Shown here one piece after another: positions 1 to 10,959 of a stretch of 64,000 bases of DNA. Origin of the DNA: Akebia trifoliata (lineage: Eukaryota > Streptophyta > Magnoliopsida > Ranunculales > Lardizabalaceae). The notes below the pieces were generated by a model. That model did no database searches. It was not told where the DNA came from and saw only the letters and a program-made list of their open reading frames with translations. The stretch is taken from the NCBI GenBank assembly GCA_017979445.1, contig CM030713.1, positions 25,031,163 through 25,095,162 of the forward strand. The letters run 5' to 3'. The position numbers were made by a program, and so were the translations under genes. Position 1 is the stretch's first letter. Each line of letters begins with the position of its first letter.

Positions 1-1199
1 TATATTTTGTGAAAAAAAAGGTCATCGTCACTCTCTCATCTATGTCCTACAAAACTACAATTCCAGCAAACCATATATTGACCATAAACCAAAAGTTATG
101 GTCCATGACCTTATTAATAAGTGGGATGCCCCACATCACCCTTTGCGCATTTGTCAATTAAGATCCTTAGAAGATGTGCCACTGGGGCTAGCAATTTGCT
201 TTACGGTAATTTACAGTTTTACCCTCTATAGTTTGGCATAATTTCATATTAACCCCTTAACTTTTGATAATTTTGTTTATCTCCCCTTATAGGGTGTTAA
301 AATTCAGGTGTCATTTTACTGTTTTACCTTTTTTGTTTTAGAAAAATAAATTTTAAAACGAAAGTTAAAAATGCAACCGTCCATTCGTTTACAATGTTGA
401 TCATGAACTCATTTTTTCACAATGATATTTTTGTTTATTAAATAAGTAAGTATTTCAAAAAGGGTCAAATAACTAATCTTTATAAAATGAAAATCAATTT
501 TAACCGTTTGCATTGACGACATGTAGATGGTAGGGGCCGGGATAAGCGAGTCCCTTAGATAACTATATACAAGGAAGGTAAGTGCACTTGTCAAAATGTT
601 AGGCGATCGACATAAAATTATGCCACACAAGGGGTGAAATTGTAATTTACCCTTTATTTTATTTTTGTGAAAAAATGTCATCGACATTCTATCATCAATG
701 GCCCACTAAACTACAGTTCCAACAAATCATAAATTGACCAAAACCCAAAATTCAATGAATCAGGCTAGCATGACTAACTTGCTAAGATTTCAAATCATAC
801 TAGGGATTGTTGGGCCCCCATGGATCATTAAATTTGCAATCCAACACCACAACTTTCTAGATTTTATGGAAAAAATTGGATTCAAAATAAACAAAAATTA
901 AAACAAAATCCTTTATAACTTGATCAAAGGTGTTGAAAATGGATGGTTACGAACTCTCATATTAAAAACTAAAATTCAATGGTGAAAATTAACATTTTTT
1001 TCTTTCAAAGTACTTAGATTTTTTTCTTTTTTAACCTTATGGCGTCTGATACTCAAATTATATTTTTGGATGCCATAAATTGATGAAGTTAGGATCCACT
1101 CCAAGTTAATTTTGGTAACAAATTAACAGTCTTAATTTGAATGTTAGGATATAGATCCCCACTCCAAAGGTTTGCTGAGTAACAACCATGATAAGTGAC
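1..1199. other. 3' flank of left WAK gene, no gene; two copies of a dispersed ~100-bp repeat
   Basis: No supported coding region. About 13-110 and 665-765 are diverged direct copies of one unit (TTGACCATAA and CCAAAATTCA cores), and a third copy lies at about 1965-2053. About 930-1190 matches 63485-63845 at the other end of the window, marking the flank of a duplicated WAK unit. Confidence 0.6.
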
Positions 1200-1835
1200 T
1201 AGGGGTGTCAATGGGTACCCATTTACCCAGAACCAAAATTGATTATGGTTCCCTTTTTATTGGAACTGATTAGAGTCGGGTCTAATATGAAACCGAATCG
1301 ATAGGAACCGGAATCATTAGGTTCTATCCTATTGGTACCCACGGGCACCCGAAACCGATTTATTTTGTCATTTATTTTTTACATTATACATGATTCAAGG
1401 TAATCCTATATTTTAAAATTAACATATATGATATAAAATTCTTCAAATTTTATATAAACTAACTATTTGAGTTTAAGAAGAGTCATTTCTTTTTAAATTT
1501 ATTACTCATAAAGGAAATACATTTTAATGTTTGAAAATAAAAGTCATTAAATCATCATTTTAGTAGAAAAAATTATTACTAAGTTGATACTTTACAAATG
1601 ATATGTTATTTTTTAGAAGAAATTTTTTACTGTAATGATTTTGATATAATTTTTCTCATTCGATTATTGAGAATCGGAACCGACGGCTACCCATGATTTT
1701 TGATGATTTCGATTTTGATTTCACTTATTTTAAAATCAGAATCGGAACCGATAAAAACTGAAACTAATAAAATATAAAGATTACGGTTCCAAATATCATA
1801 GGAACCGAACCGGAACCAACCCATTGACACCCTTA
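1200..1835. mobile_element. hAT-like non-autonomous element (MITE), 636 bp
   Basis: The ends are inverted repeats: TAGGGGTGTCAATGGGT at the left, and TAAGGGTGTCAATGGGT when the right end is read on the minus strand. It is flanked by degenerate 8-bp repeats TAAGTGAC and AAAGTGAG, as expected for hAT. The paralogous flank near 63855 reads straight through (CTAAAGTAAGG) without the insert and so is an empty site. The interior repeats GGAACCG motifs on both strands and has no transposase. Confidence 0.75.
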
Positions 1836-2072
1836 AAAGTGAGGTTTGATGGTAACATACTTCATAAAGTAAAATTCCCTTGGGGTTAGAACTCCCACGG
1901 GAGTTTTTTAAATAAAAATGTAACATCTAGGTCTGCGGTTTAAATCTCTAGCTCTTCTATCTTATGTGACAAAAGGTCGTCAAAAATCTGTCCCACTAAG
2001 ATGCAATCCCACAAGCCATGGATTGACCATAAGCCAAAATTCAATGAATCCTAACTGATATTAAATAGGAAA

Positions 2073-2244
2073 ATGCTGAAATGACAAAAAAATATTTAGT
2101 GCAATTCTCACAAGTCTGATATGGGATGTGCATATAATCATAGATATTTTTCCTCACGATACGAGTAAAAACCATCTACGGTAATGTATGCATGTCTACA
2201 TCAGAATTGTGAGAATCACAGTAAATCCTGTGTCACCCCAGCAT
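2073..2244. mobile_element. Small foldback element (MITE-like) 3' of left WAK
   Basis: The arms pair over roughly 55-60 nt with mismatches: ATGCTGAAATGACA and GCAATTCTCACAA on the left match GTGTCACCCCAGCAT and TTGTGAGAATCAC on the right. It has no coding capacity and lies about 180 bp past the WAK stop codon. No clear target duplication was found. Confidence 0.5.
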
Positions 2245-2420
2245 GACTCAAATAAATATTGTTCTAATGCATGATACACGTTTGTCCAACATGATCAAAC
2301 ACAAACATAAAACCTAGATCACAAGTGGTTTACTATTTCATACATTAAAACTACAAACACCATGTGTAGAAATGAATTAATGACTCAACTTAATTTTAGT
2401 GAAGATGTCTTACTAAATGA

Positions 2421-5400
2421 TCATCGAGCCATCTCTAATTCAAGAATGAAGTGATCTCCCAAACTATTTTGACCAGGTGCAGGTGCATCAACACTACTGT
2501 AAGACTTTGATGGTTCACCAAGAAAATAAATTGACTCTTCTTGATTTTGTTGTGCCCATGGATGATTTTGGTACTTTCTCAATCTGTCGAGCATTGCTGC
2601 CACTTCCTTCATTGTGGGTCTCTTTTCCCCTTTCACTTTTAGGCATCTCTTTGCTAGCTCAGCCACTGCCAGTAGTTGCTCTTTGTCACCCTCATTTACT
2701 ACTCGATCATCAAGAATCTCAAAGAAACGGTTCTCTTCGATCATAGAAATGAAAAACATAGCTAGACTTCTATGCTCCTCGGCTCTCTCCAATGAAAGGG
2801 GCTTCTCCCCTGTTAAAAGCTCCACAAGAACAACACCAAAGCTATAAACATCACTTTTCTCCGTTAGTTGACCCGTTTGAAAACATTCAGGATCCAAATA
2901 GCCTAAGGTTCCTTGAACAAGCGTAGTCATTTGAGTTTGATTGAGAGGAACCAACCTCGAAGCTCCAAAATCGGATACTTTCGTAGTGAAATTCTCATCC
3001 AATAGTATGTTGGCGGACTTGACATCTCTGTGAAGGACTGGTGTCGAATGCGCGGAATGCAAATAAGCTAATGCACCTGCCGTTTCGGCTGCAATCCTTA
3101 ACCGGTGTCCCCAAGAAAGAGGACTACTTCCATGGCTCTCGTTATGAATGTGATGGAAGAGGGTACCATGAGAAACAAATTCGTAAACCAACAATGGAAC
3201 TTCTGTCTCTAAACAACAACCAATGAGCTTCACCACATTTCGATGCTTGATTTGGGAAAGAATATCGACTTCATTTATAAATTCTATGATCTGGCTCTGA
3301 TCCATATGTTTGGACTTCTTAATGGCTACTACTCTATTATTAGGTAAAATTCCTTTGTACACAGTACCAGAACCTCCCTGGCCTAGAACTCGACTCTCAT
3401 CGTAGTTGTTAGTCGCCCTTTTTAGGTCTTCCACAGTAAAAATCTTGGCAATCTCTGAAACACCATTCCGTGAAGAGATTTGTTGTTGCAACAACAAACC
3501 TCCATTTTGTTGGAAGAACTTTTCTCTGAGTTTGATAAGTTTTCTTTGATTGAATGCTCGATATGAGAAGGAGCCGCAAACAATAACGAACAAAATCCCA
3601 AGACCAGTACCTGCATACAAAAGCCTTTCACTCAACGAGGATTTTGAAATCAATGGGTTAACAAGAAAACCTCTGAATCAGTAAAACTGAAATGGTATCA
3701 CCAAAATGGCCAAGCCAACTCGGGATCAGCCATTCTAAGTCGGTTTAGCAGCCATGGAAACCAGTTTTCAAAACGAGTGTTTTACAAAGTCAGGTGAACA
3801 TTTTTCAAATACTACATAATTGGATTCGATTTTAAAGTATTTATGCACCATTAAACTAATCTTCCTTACCCTCTTTGATATTTCAAAATAGGAATGTCTT
3901 AAAACCCAAGGTGTACAAAGATAAATTCACTACGGATTTTTTTTACACAGGCATATAAATTAATTTTATTATCGTATCCGATATTACCAGCTTATTCGAC
4001 TAAGAGTTTCATCCTTTTTAGTATTTTCACCTTTCAAAACCTTGTTAAAATTGATATTTACCTCCCACCAATTGCATCACTGGAAATGGTTTTGTATCAC
4101 GAATGCAGCCAGTTCCGCTAGTTTTACCGTCGCCGTGGTAGCCTTTTGGACACTTGCAGCTATAACTCCCGTTCGTGTTATCGCAAAATTCTGGCCTTAC
4201 GCAGGGTGAAGCTTCGCACTCATCAATATCTATATCAATTCAGCCCATCGACAGCAGGAGAAAAATAAGTCAGATTAGCCAAGTTGAACTCAAAACACTT
4301 AACAATTAGCAAAGTTTTAGCTTTCAGATCACTTCTATTGAAAACTGGAGTACAACATTAATTGTTTGGTGACAATGCTAAGAAGTAATCTTCTGGAGTT
4401 TAGAAGCCCTTTTAGAAAGTGTAGGTGTATTTGCCAATTTGGTGAAATGAACTGAAGAATAGTTTGTGGATTTGTGAAGAGTGAAAACAAGCAAGAGAAC
4501 CACAGATTTTTTTCCTCGAGATTAAAGGTAAGAAATTTATAGCTCTCTGCCCATGGCCACTGCCACTTGTGCTGTCAGCGCAGTTTTCCAGTGCAGTATC
4601 AGTTTACCACCTTAGGGTATAGGGAGTAGAAACACCACGTGTAATTTAAAGAAAAAGTTTCTATACATTTTGAAGTGGGATGAGTGTTTCAAAGTTTATT
4701 TATTATTTGACTTTTCGTTTTTTTTTTTTTCCAGAAGTCTAGAAGTCAATTGCCTACATAATTTTCAATATCGGGAAACAACAATCCATCCATGAACGAT
4801 GCCGACATGAATCTCAGACAAGTCGTACTCCCTTTTATTTTGTATGGGTTCAGACAAATCACCACATTATATCCGATCCGACGAGGTGAGAATTCTTTTG
4901 GATGTTTCACTGAGCGAAAGAATTAAAGAAAGAAAAAGAGAAAGGGAGATCTTAGTTATAACGTCTCATCTCGCTCATGAATGATATTGAGATTACTTGG
5001 CTATATCAACCAGGTGTTGACGATTTCTTGATTACTCACCAAACATGTTTTCTGACTTAAAAAAAGTATATCTATGAACAACAGAAAGCTTAAAAAAACT
5101 AACCTTCACATCCTTGGTATATGTAAGGGTTGCCTTTGTAACCGTTGCTGCAGTTACACAGATATCCAGGCCCATTATCGGAATTATAACAGTGGCTATT
5201 CTCCGCACGACAAGCATAAGATGATGGATTATACATTCTAGCGTCTTCACATTTCTGGTTCCCAATCGCCCAGTCCAGCACCACGGGCAACATAGTTAAA
5301 TTGAGTCTACTATAACTGGGTAGATAGGATGAGTTGAATTTGAACGAGTTTTCATCAGCTAGAAAGGCATAGCTGCATGTTTCGTACCCTGGGAAATCCT

Positions 5401-6010
5401 TTGTAACATTGTATACATTATCAAGAGTTATGTTAAGCGTCTTAAGTCCATGGGGAATGGAAGTCTTGCAACAACCAATACCGGCGCAAGACTCCTCGGT
5501 ACTCGAACTGCTTTCATTGATGCAAACCAACGTGCACCCACTCTGGAAATTTTGTTTCTCATACTCGGCGAATAAGGCATTGACGTTACACCCTAGGGCT
5601 ATAAACTTGTTGCGGGTGGATGAAAACCTTAGAGGGCTATCCCCTAAATCGACTGATGTCCGTTCGAAAGTAATTCTTTCTCCTTGGCTGTCATAGCAGT
5701 CCTTGCTAACAGTGCCATCGATGATAACTTGTGCGTCAACAAGCGATATACTTAGAATCTCAACATTATCAGTACGTATACCACCTAGGAACGCTTTCGG
5801 GTTGGAATTGTCTTTGGTGTCACATGTTATGTTATATCCAACATCCATATAGCATCCACCACCGATGCCGAAGGGGTAAGGAATGATCACATCTCCGCAT
5901 TTTTCTTCACATCCAGGCAAGGATAGAGATGCTGCGATGGCCATTGATGATGACAGGATGATATGAAGCATAAGAAGCTGTGTATGCATTGCTACCTCTA
6001 TTGTTCTCAT
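2421..6010 (-). CDS. WAK: Wall-associated receptor kinase (WAK-like), left copy, 3 exons, 754 aa
   Basis: Predicted plasma-membrane receptor kinase; WAK proteins bind cell-wall pectin outside and signal through a Ser/Thr kinase inside. Exons are 6010-5104, 4229-4062 and 3610-2421. All junctions are GT-AG and the total is exactly 755 codons including TGA. Residues 1 to about 27 form a signal peptide (a second Met lies at residue 8). A cysteine-rich GUB_WAK domain follows ([11 protein letters not shown]), then an EGF-like repeat at the end of exon 1. Exon 2 is a calcium-binding EGF domain starting DIDECE. Exon 3 has a membrane segment (about 361-376) and a kinase: GQGGSG loop 435-440, Lys456, Glu472, HRD 552-554, DFG 572-574, GTLGYLDPE activation segment. 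All catalytic residues are present, so it is an active RD-type kinase by sequence. It is a close paralogue of the gene at 59738-62814. The individual ligand is unknown. Confidence 0.95.
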
Positions 6011-6080
6011 CTTTTTCTTTTGCTTGTGAAATTATAGAGAGGGAGATGTAGATGATCGGACAGAGGTGAATTTCTTGCTT

Positions 6081-6125
6081 AATTTTATAAGAGGCCAGGC
6101 CAAGAGAACCAAGACATAGGAAGGT
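6081..6125 (-). promoter_or_regulatory. WAK left copy core promoter: TATA box and conserved upstream block
   Basis: On the minus strand a TTATAAAATT box (6081-6090) lies about 71-80 nt before the ATG. It is directly preceded by a GGCCTCTTATA block that also precedes the right WAK gene. This copy has a 5-bp tandem duplication (GGCCAGGCCA on the plus strand) where the right copy has one GGCCA, so the block has changed slightly since duplication. That it is a promoter is inferred from position and conservation. Confidence 0.5.
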
Positions 6126-6655
6126 GCTAATTAAGGGAGCTTTTTCGCCATTTAGGGTTTTGTTTATGCTTAGTCAAACAAAGTATCAAACCCAGAACTC
6201 AGAAAGGGTCACATATAAGATGTTCCAGAAACAAGAATCTCTTACAATTTTCTACCTAATGGGAGAGAGACGACTACTCTTTCCATGGAAAGAGTCAACA
6301 GATACAATGGCACGTTAAGGTTATGGAAAATGCTTCCAATTAAAGTCAATAATTTTACCTCTATGGTAATACCTCCTTGGAAAATTAGGCATATTTGACT
6401 TGCCTCCCTGATATTAGAAAAAGTTTGAATTGCCTCCTTAAAAAACTTTAACCTTCTTTACTTCCAGGGGTTTAGGACTTTGGGTTGCTACTTTTCTCCC
6501 CTTTCTTTTTACATTTCATATAACATTATTTTAACTAATCAACCTATGTTGAAAATTAAAATCAAATTGATTGGTTATTTTTAACCATCAGATTCAATTA
6601 TTTTTCATACACCGCTTAAAACTATTGAAGGTGTCAGCGTGCTAAGTTCATTAAA
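6126..6655. other. Upstream region of left WAK, no gene seen
   Basis: This is ordinary AT-rich sequence between the WAK promoter and a block of repeats. No domain or RNA gene is recognised. The open frame at 6124-6318 has no recognisable content and is treated as chance. Confidence 0.4.
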
Positions 6656-6749
6656 GCCCGGGTTCATACTCTACCTCACCTATAATTACTAATAAACAAT
6701 TAGCCCGGGTTCATACTCTACCTCACCTATAATTACTAATAAACAATCA
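6656..6749. repeat. Tandem duplication, 2 x 47 bp
   Basis: Two adjacent, nearly identical copies each begin GCCCGGGTTCATACTCTACC; the second starts at 6703. They differ near the end (AATTA against AATCA), consistent with a recent local duplication. Confidence 0.85.
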
Positions 6750-6775
6750 ATTTACTTATGGAGAAGGCTGAAATA

Positions 6776-6908
6776 ACATTGAAATTGACATCGTTTCACA
6801 CATTATTGATGTGGATTCAATACCATAAATGCTTTTCATTGAGAAACGAATGAAAAGCTTCTATGGTTATCTGCACACCAATGTGTGAAACGATGTCAAT
6901 TTCAATGT
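6776..6908. repeat. Long hairpin with perfect 29-nt outer arms
   Basis: The arm at 6776-6804 is the exact reverse complement of 6880-6908 (core TTGACATCGTTTCACACATT). The inner halves keep pairing with few mismatches down to a loop of about 10 nt around 6840, so the whole 133 bp folds into one stem. It could be a small MITE or a hairpin-RNA source. No target duplication is evident. Confidence 0.8.
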
Positions 6909-6992
6909 CACTCCTGCATGACTCTTTGCTTATAAAAGAAAAGAAAAAACTTTAAAATTAGGGCATATAGGTAAATGAGATACAATGCTTTT

Positions 6993-7190
6993 ACCCACAA
7001 GAAGTTGGCTCAATAGTAAAATTAGCGATAGGAGTTTGCTCCCTCCGACCACGTGTTCAAAAATGGGTCATTTTCTAAACTACCCTATTGCACATTAAAA
7101 AACTTTTGACGAATCGTTGCGTACAACCATAGGACTAAGCTCATCCCAAAAGGGATGTGGGGGGTACATTGCTCTTTTTTTTTTTTTTAC
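6993..7190 (+). mobile_element. SINE-like repeat with T-rich tail
   Basis: The block has an A-box-like stretch (GTTGGCTCAATAG), then a weak B-box-like GTGTTCAAAAAT, then GGGATGTGGGGGGTACATT and a T run. This layout resembles tRNA-derived plant SINEs, but both boxes are imperfect. Confidence 0.3.
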
Positions 7191-7240
7191 TAGGCAAGTA
7201 AGAGATCAATGGTCCACAATGGTGAAAGTGGGTTTAATAG

Positions 7241-9078
7241 TGTAGATACCTCAATTTAAACGGGTCACTACTCGAAAAGGCCCAAAAATACAGATTTTCC
7301 AAATAAATGGGCCAACGGGCCTCAAGGGCCCAAGTCATTGAAAAGTGACATTTTGATTAAACCAAGGCCTCTAAGACCTCCTAATGGTTTGGGAGGCCCG
7401 CCAAGAGGACTCGGCCAATCCTCCGCTTTCCAAATATTCACCGCTCCTCTTCCAAAATAAAAAACGCTAAATTTTTTATAAAGTTCACTAACGGGCCTAA
7501 AAAAGTCTGATTTGCCAATGTGACATTTTGATTAATTCAATAATTTCAAAAATCTCAAAAAAATTAATAAATTAAAAAATGTGAGACTTGGGATGCCTAC
7601 CCCTTCTCTACTACTACCGCTCCACCTCCAAATCCGCAAATACCTCAAGCCCAATACACTAAAAGCCCACAAACCACTATCCATACCTAATTCATTATCC
7701 AACCCACAACCCTAACCCATCAATCACTACCCACATCAACCAATCAGTATATTGATAATCAAATATGACACATGTCATCACCCCATCTCACCTCCCTCAT
7801 CCAACTACCTAGCCCATTAATTTTATTTAAACCTCATCTATCTACATATCAACCCATCACTTTTTCTCTTAAATCAAACACATCTACCCACACCCTAACA
7901 TATACCTCCCCTAATCTACCCTCATCATTCCCTACAAAACCCACATCTACAACCTAAACATACACCATCCTCTCAAGTCAAACACTCAACCTCTCACATC
8001 AACCTATCTCAACCCTTCATTTCCACCCACTTTGACACATGACATCATCTACCTCACCCTCCCAAAATATCACCAACCACCTCTTTAAATCATCAATTCT
8101 CTTAAACCAAATACCATTTAATCACAACCACCATCTTAAACTCACCTCACCAAACACTCCACCCTAATGGGTTGGGTAGGATCCAAACCATTTGGGTCAA
8201 AACTCACCCATTTAACCCCCTTCCATAAATACCCTTCAATCTCCTCTAAATTACACCCATTTCTTTCTCAAACTTATAATCATTCTATCATTTTTCTTCA
8301 TTTCACCCAACTTTACCCCTAAAAAAAATCATCATCTATAAATACCATCATCCTCTTCCTAAAAAAACCCCCAACTTTCACTACAAAAATTATCCCCCCA
8401 ACTCTCACTATTAACCACTATTACAAAAAAAAAGAAAACAAAAAATCCATCTTCTCTCCTCATCTTTTCTCCAATCTCATACTAATCCTCTACAAAAAAA
8501 TAATCACATCTTTTTACATCACTAAGGACTCAAAAGACTTTAAGAAGAAAAAGAAGGAAATTGAAGATACAAGGTGGGTTCAACGCAATCTCCCCTCTCT
8601 CTCTACCCTCTCCTCCTCCCTCTTCTATTATCCCCCCTCCTCTTCATTTATTTTAAATGGATTTAAGATGAATAGATCTCAAGGCAAATGATCCATTAGG
8701 ATCTTTTCTTTCAATGAGATGATCCTATGATCGAGCCAAAAATAAATCCCTACTTAGGGTACACATTATCAATACGTGGCACTTTCGTTTTTATTCTTGT
8801 ATTTTCGATTAAAATGACCGAGTTGAGTTGAGGTTACCACTATTTAGTGGGGAGAAAATGGTGCCTAACACCTTCCATTTTCTTCAACCGAGCTGCTTAC
8901 CCCGAATTTCAAGGTTCAATTAGTTCCTATCCATCGAGAGTCACTAAACACCAAAAATGTCACATTTTCTAAAAAATGCACATCGGGTGACCATTCACAC
9001 CCACTTACAAAAATGAATGGTGGCGACTCCTAACCTTAGTAGATGTGGTCATCGTAACGACGAAATCACGTGTCTACA
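7241..9078 (+). mobile_element. Solo LTR of the TGTAGACA family (Ty3/gypsy, probably Tat/Ogre-like), 1838 bp
   Basis: It begins TGTAGATACC and ends CGTGTCTACA, a near-perfect inverted repeat typical of LTR ends. The flanking 5-mers are AATAG and AATGG (4 of 5), fitting a target duplication around a single LTR. Inside are a C-rich left half, a TATA-like CTATAAATA near 8337, the family block GGTGCCTAACACCTTCC, and AATGGTGGCGACTCC close to the 3' end. No protease, RT or integrase lies beside it. Confidence 0.7.
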
Positions 9079-9684
9079 AATGGCATTTGAACCTAGCTAG
9101 TCATAAGATCAATACTCTTCAAGTCTTACTAACTTAGGTAAGTGGCACCTTCTATGAGATTTATACCATTTTAAATCTTTATCCACATAACTATAAATAT
9201 ATAATTTATCAAGATCGAGAATCATTTTTATATCTCAAGAAACCTATTCACATTCCTAAAGATCAAGAGTTTAAGGTACTTACCTTGTGCCATAAGTTAA
9301 ATTGATGATCCAAGATATAGTTAGAAATTTGTCTTTTATAATCTACTTGCCAATGACCCGATATGGCAAATCCCCAAGTCGTGAGCCTTGTTCCACGTGT
9401 TCTTTAATTTTTCAAACTTACATTTTCTCCCCTCTCTATGTTGAATCGATTAGGGTTCTAATGATTAATGGAGATCACCACGATTCAAAAATCCAATCTC
9501 TTCTCACATTTTATGCATGTGCATGTGTCTATTATGGGGTGTCGATCCACTTAAATTGATGAAAATAGAAGACTAAGAGATCTTCTTTTAATAGGATTCC
9601 TATCCATCAAGGTTTCCTATTAAAACCTTAAGAGTATTTCTAATTCTAATATTATTACGATTTATCATTAATTATTGATGTTTC
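9079..9684. other. AT-rich interval between solo LTR and LINE end, no gene
   Basis: No supported gene. The sequence after the LINE tail (CTCCCACTTAGCCCATAAG) and the CATAAGATC stretch here look alike in style, so the LINE may have landed in copia-derived sequence. That is only an impression. Confidence 0.25.
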
Positions 9685-10445
9685 TCTAATAGGTAGAATC
9701 CTTGTGCAAGTCAAAAATTAAAACATGTAGATCAATTGGAGGCCACACAGTTATGGCTGATGTGTGTGGAAAGCTTGAAGGAATAAAAACGTTTAACTCT
9801 ACTGTTATTCGGTTGGTCCAGATATGGGCTTGCAATGGAATGTTGGTTGTTAAGGAGAATAGAAAGGTTCGATGGAAACCTCCTCCAATGAACATGATAA
9901 AGCTGAACACTGATGGGTCATTATCAGATAATGGCGTTGGAATTAGTTTTATAGCAAGGAATAATAGTGGTGAATTGCTTACCATTGGTTTTGGTCTTTC
10001 AATGCATACAGATATTGTATCTATAGAGCTGGAGGCAATTCTTCATGGATTGAATCACTTGAGGATGAGAGGTTACTTGGATGTAATTGTAAATTCAAAT
10101 TCGCTAACTGCTATCCAAGGGATTAAAGAAGAATGGAATACACCATAGAGAGTTATAAATATAGTTAGAGAGATCAAAGCTACTATGCGTGCCTTCAATT
10201 CCGTTGAGTTGGAGTTTTCGTGGAGAGAATCAAACAAAGCAGCCGATTGGTTAGCTAGGAGGGATGCATCTCATGATATTTAAATTTTTTTTTATTCTTC
10301 GAATGCTCCTGTGGAGTTGTATAATATCCTCTTGTAGGATTTGAATGTTTGTTTTTTTTTTTTTTGGCATTAGCCTGTTTTTTTAATATATTAGGGTAGG
10401 GCCCTTTATAGCCTAAGCTTATCGATAAAAAAAAAAAAAAAAAAA
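9685..10445 (+). pseudogene. 5'-truncated L1-type LINE: RNase H domain, 3' UTR and poly(A)
   Basis: This is the 3' end of a non-LTR retrotransposon. The frame from 9702 encodes a plant LINE RNase H: NTDGS with the first catalytic Asp, SIELEAI with the Glu, then a TAG at 10146-10148. The frame resumes with NKAADWLARRD and stops at about 10279. The usual VESDS motif reads VNSNS here, so a catalytic Asp is lost as well. The 3' UTR ends in a run of A at about 10429-10444. It is dead and 5'-truncated; the exact left edge is not fixed. Confidence 0.8.
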
Positions 10446-10959
10446 TTCTCCCACTTAGCCCATAAGATCGATTATGTTAAAGTGAATTTTCTTTTAGAAA
10501 ATAATTTACTTTTGAAAAAGATTCAATTTAGAATTTTATAATCAAAAATATTTTTACACGTGATCACGAATTTTAAAATCTTGTCGATAATCCTAATATT
10601 TAATTAGATATTATAATATTATATTCTAGTTAAACACTAATGAGAGTCATGGATGTTGTATGTCATCTATGTCATACTTCTATGTATCACACCATTAATA
10701 TCCTTTTTAATATAGCCTTTAATTATGCCATTGTTATTTGTTTTTTCATGACATTTCATATATTACTTAAATCCAAAATAAAATATGAACATAATATAAT
10801 TGAAAATAAAAAATAAGCATAAATAAAATTATATTTAGTACTATTGTTAATGTCAATTATGTAACCGCTTCAAACTAAGAAATTTTAGATACATAAGAGA
10901 TTTCTCCAAAAAACCTATCTTGATAACATGTTTTGTGTAAGCTTTGGGTGATAACCCCT

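Noticed and set aside
2477..2847. Plus-strand frames overlapping the left WAK kinase exon
   Set aside because: They are antisense shadows of a well-supported minus-strand kinase exon.
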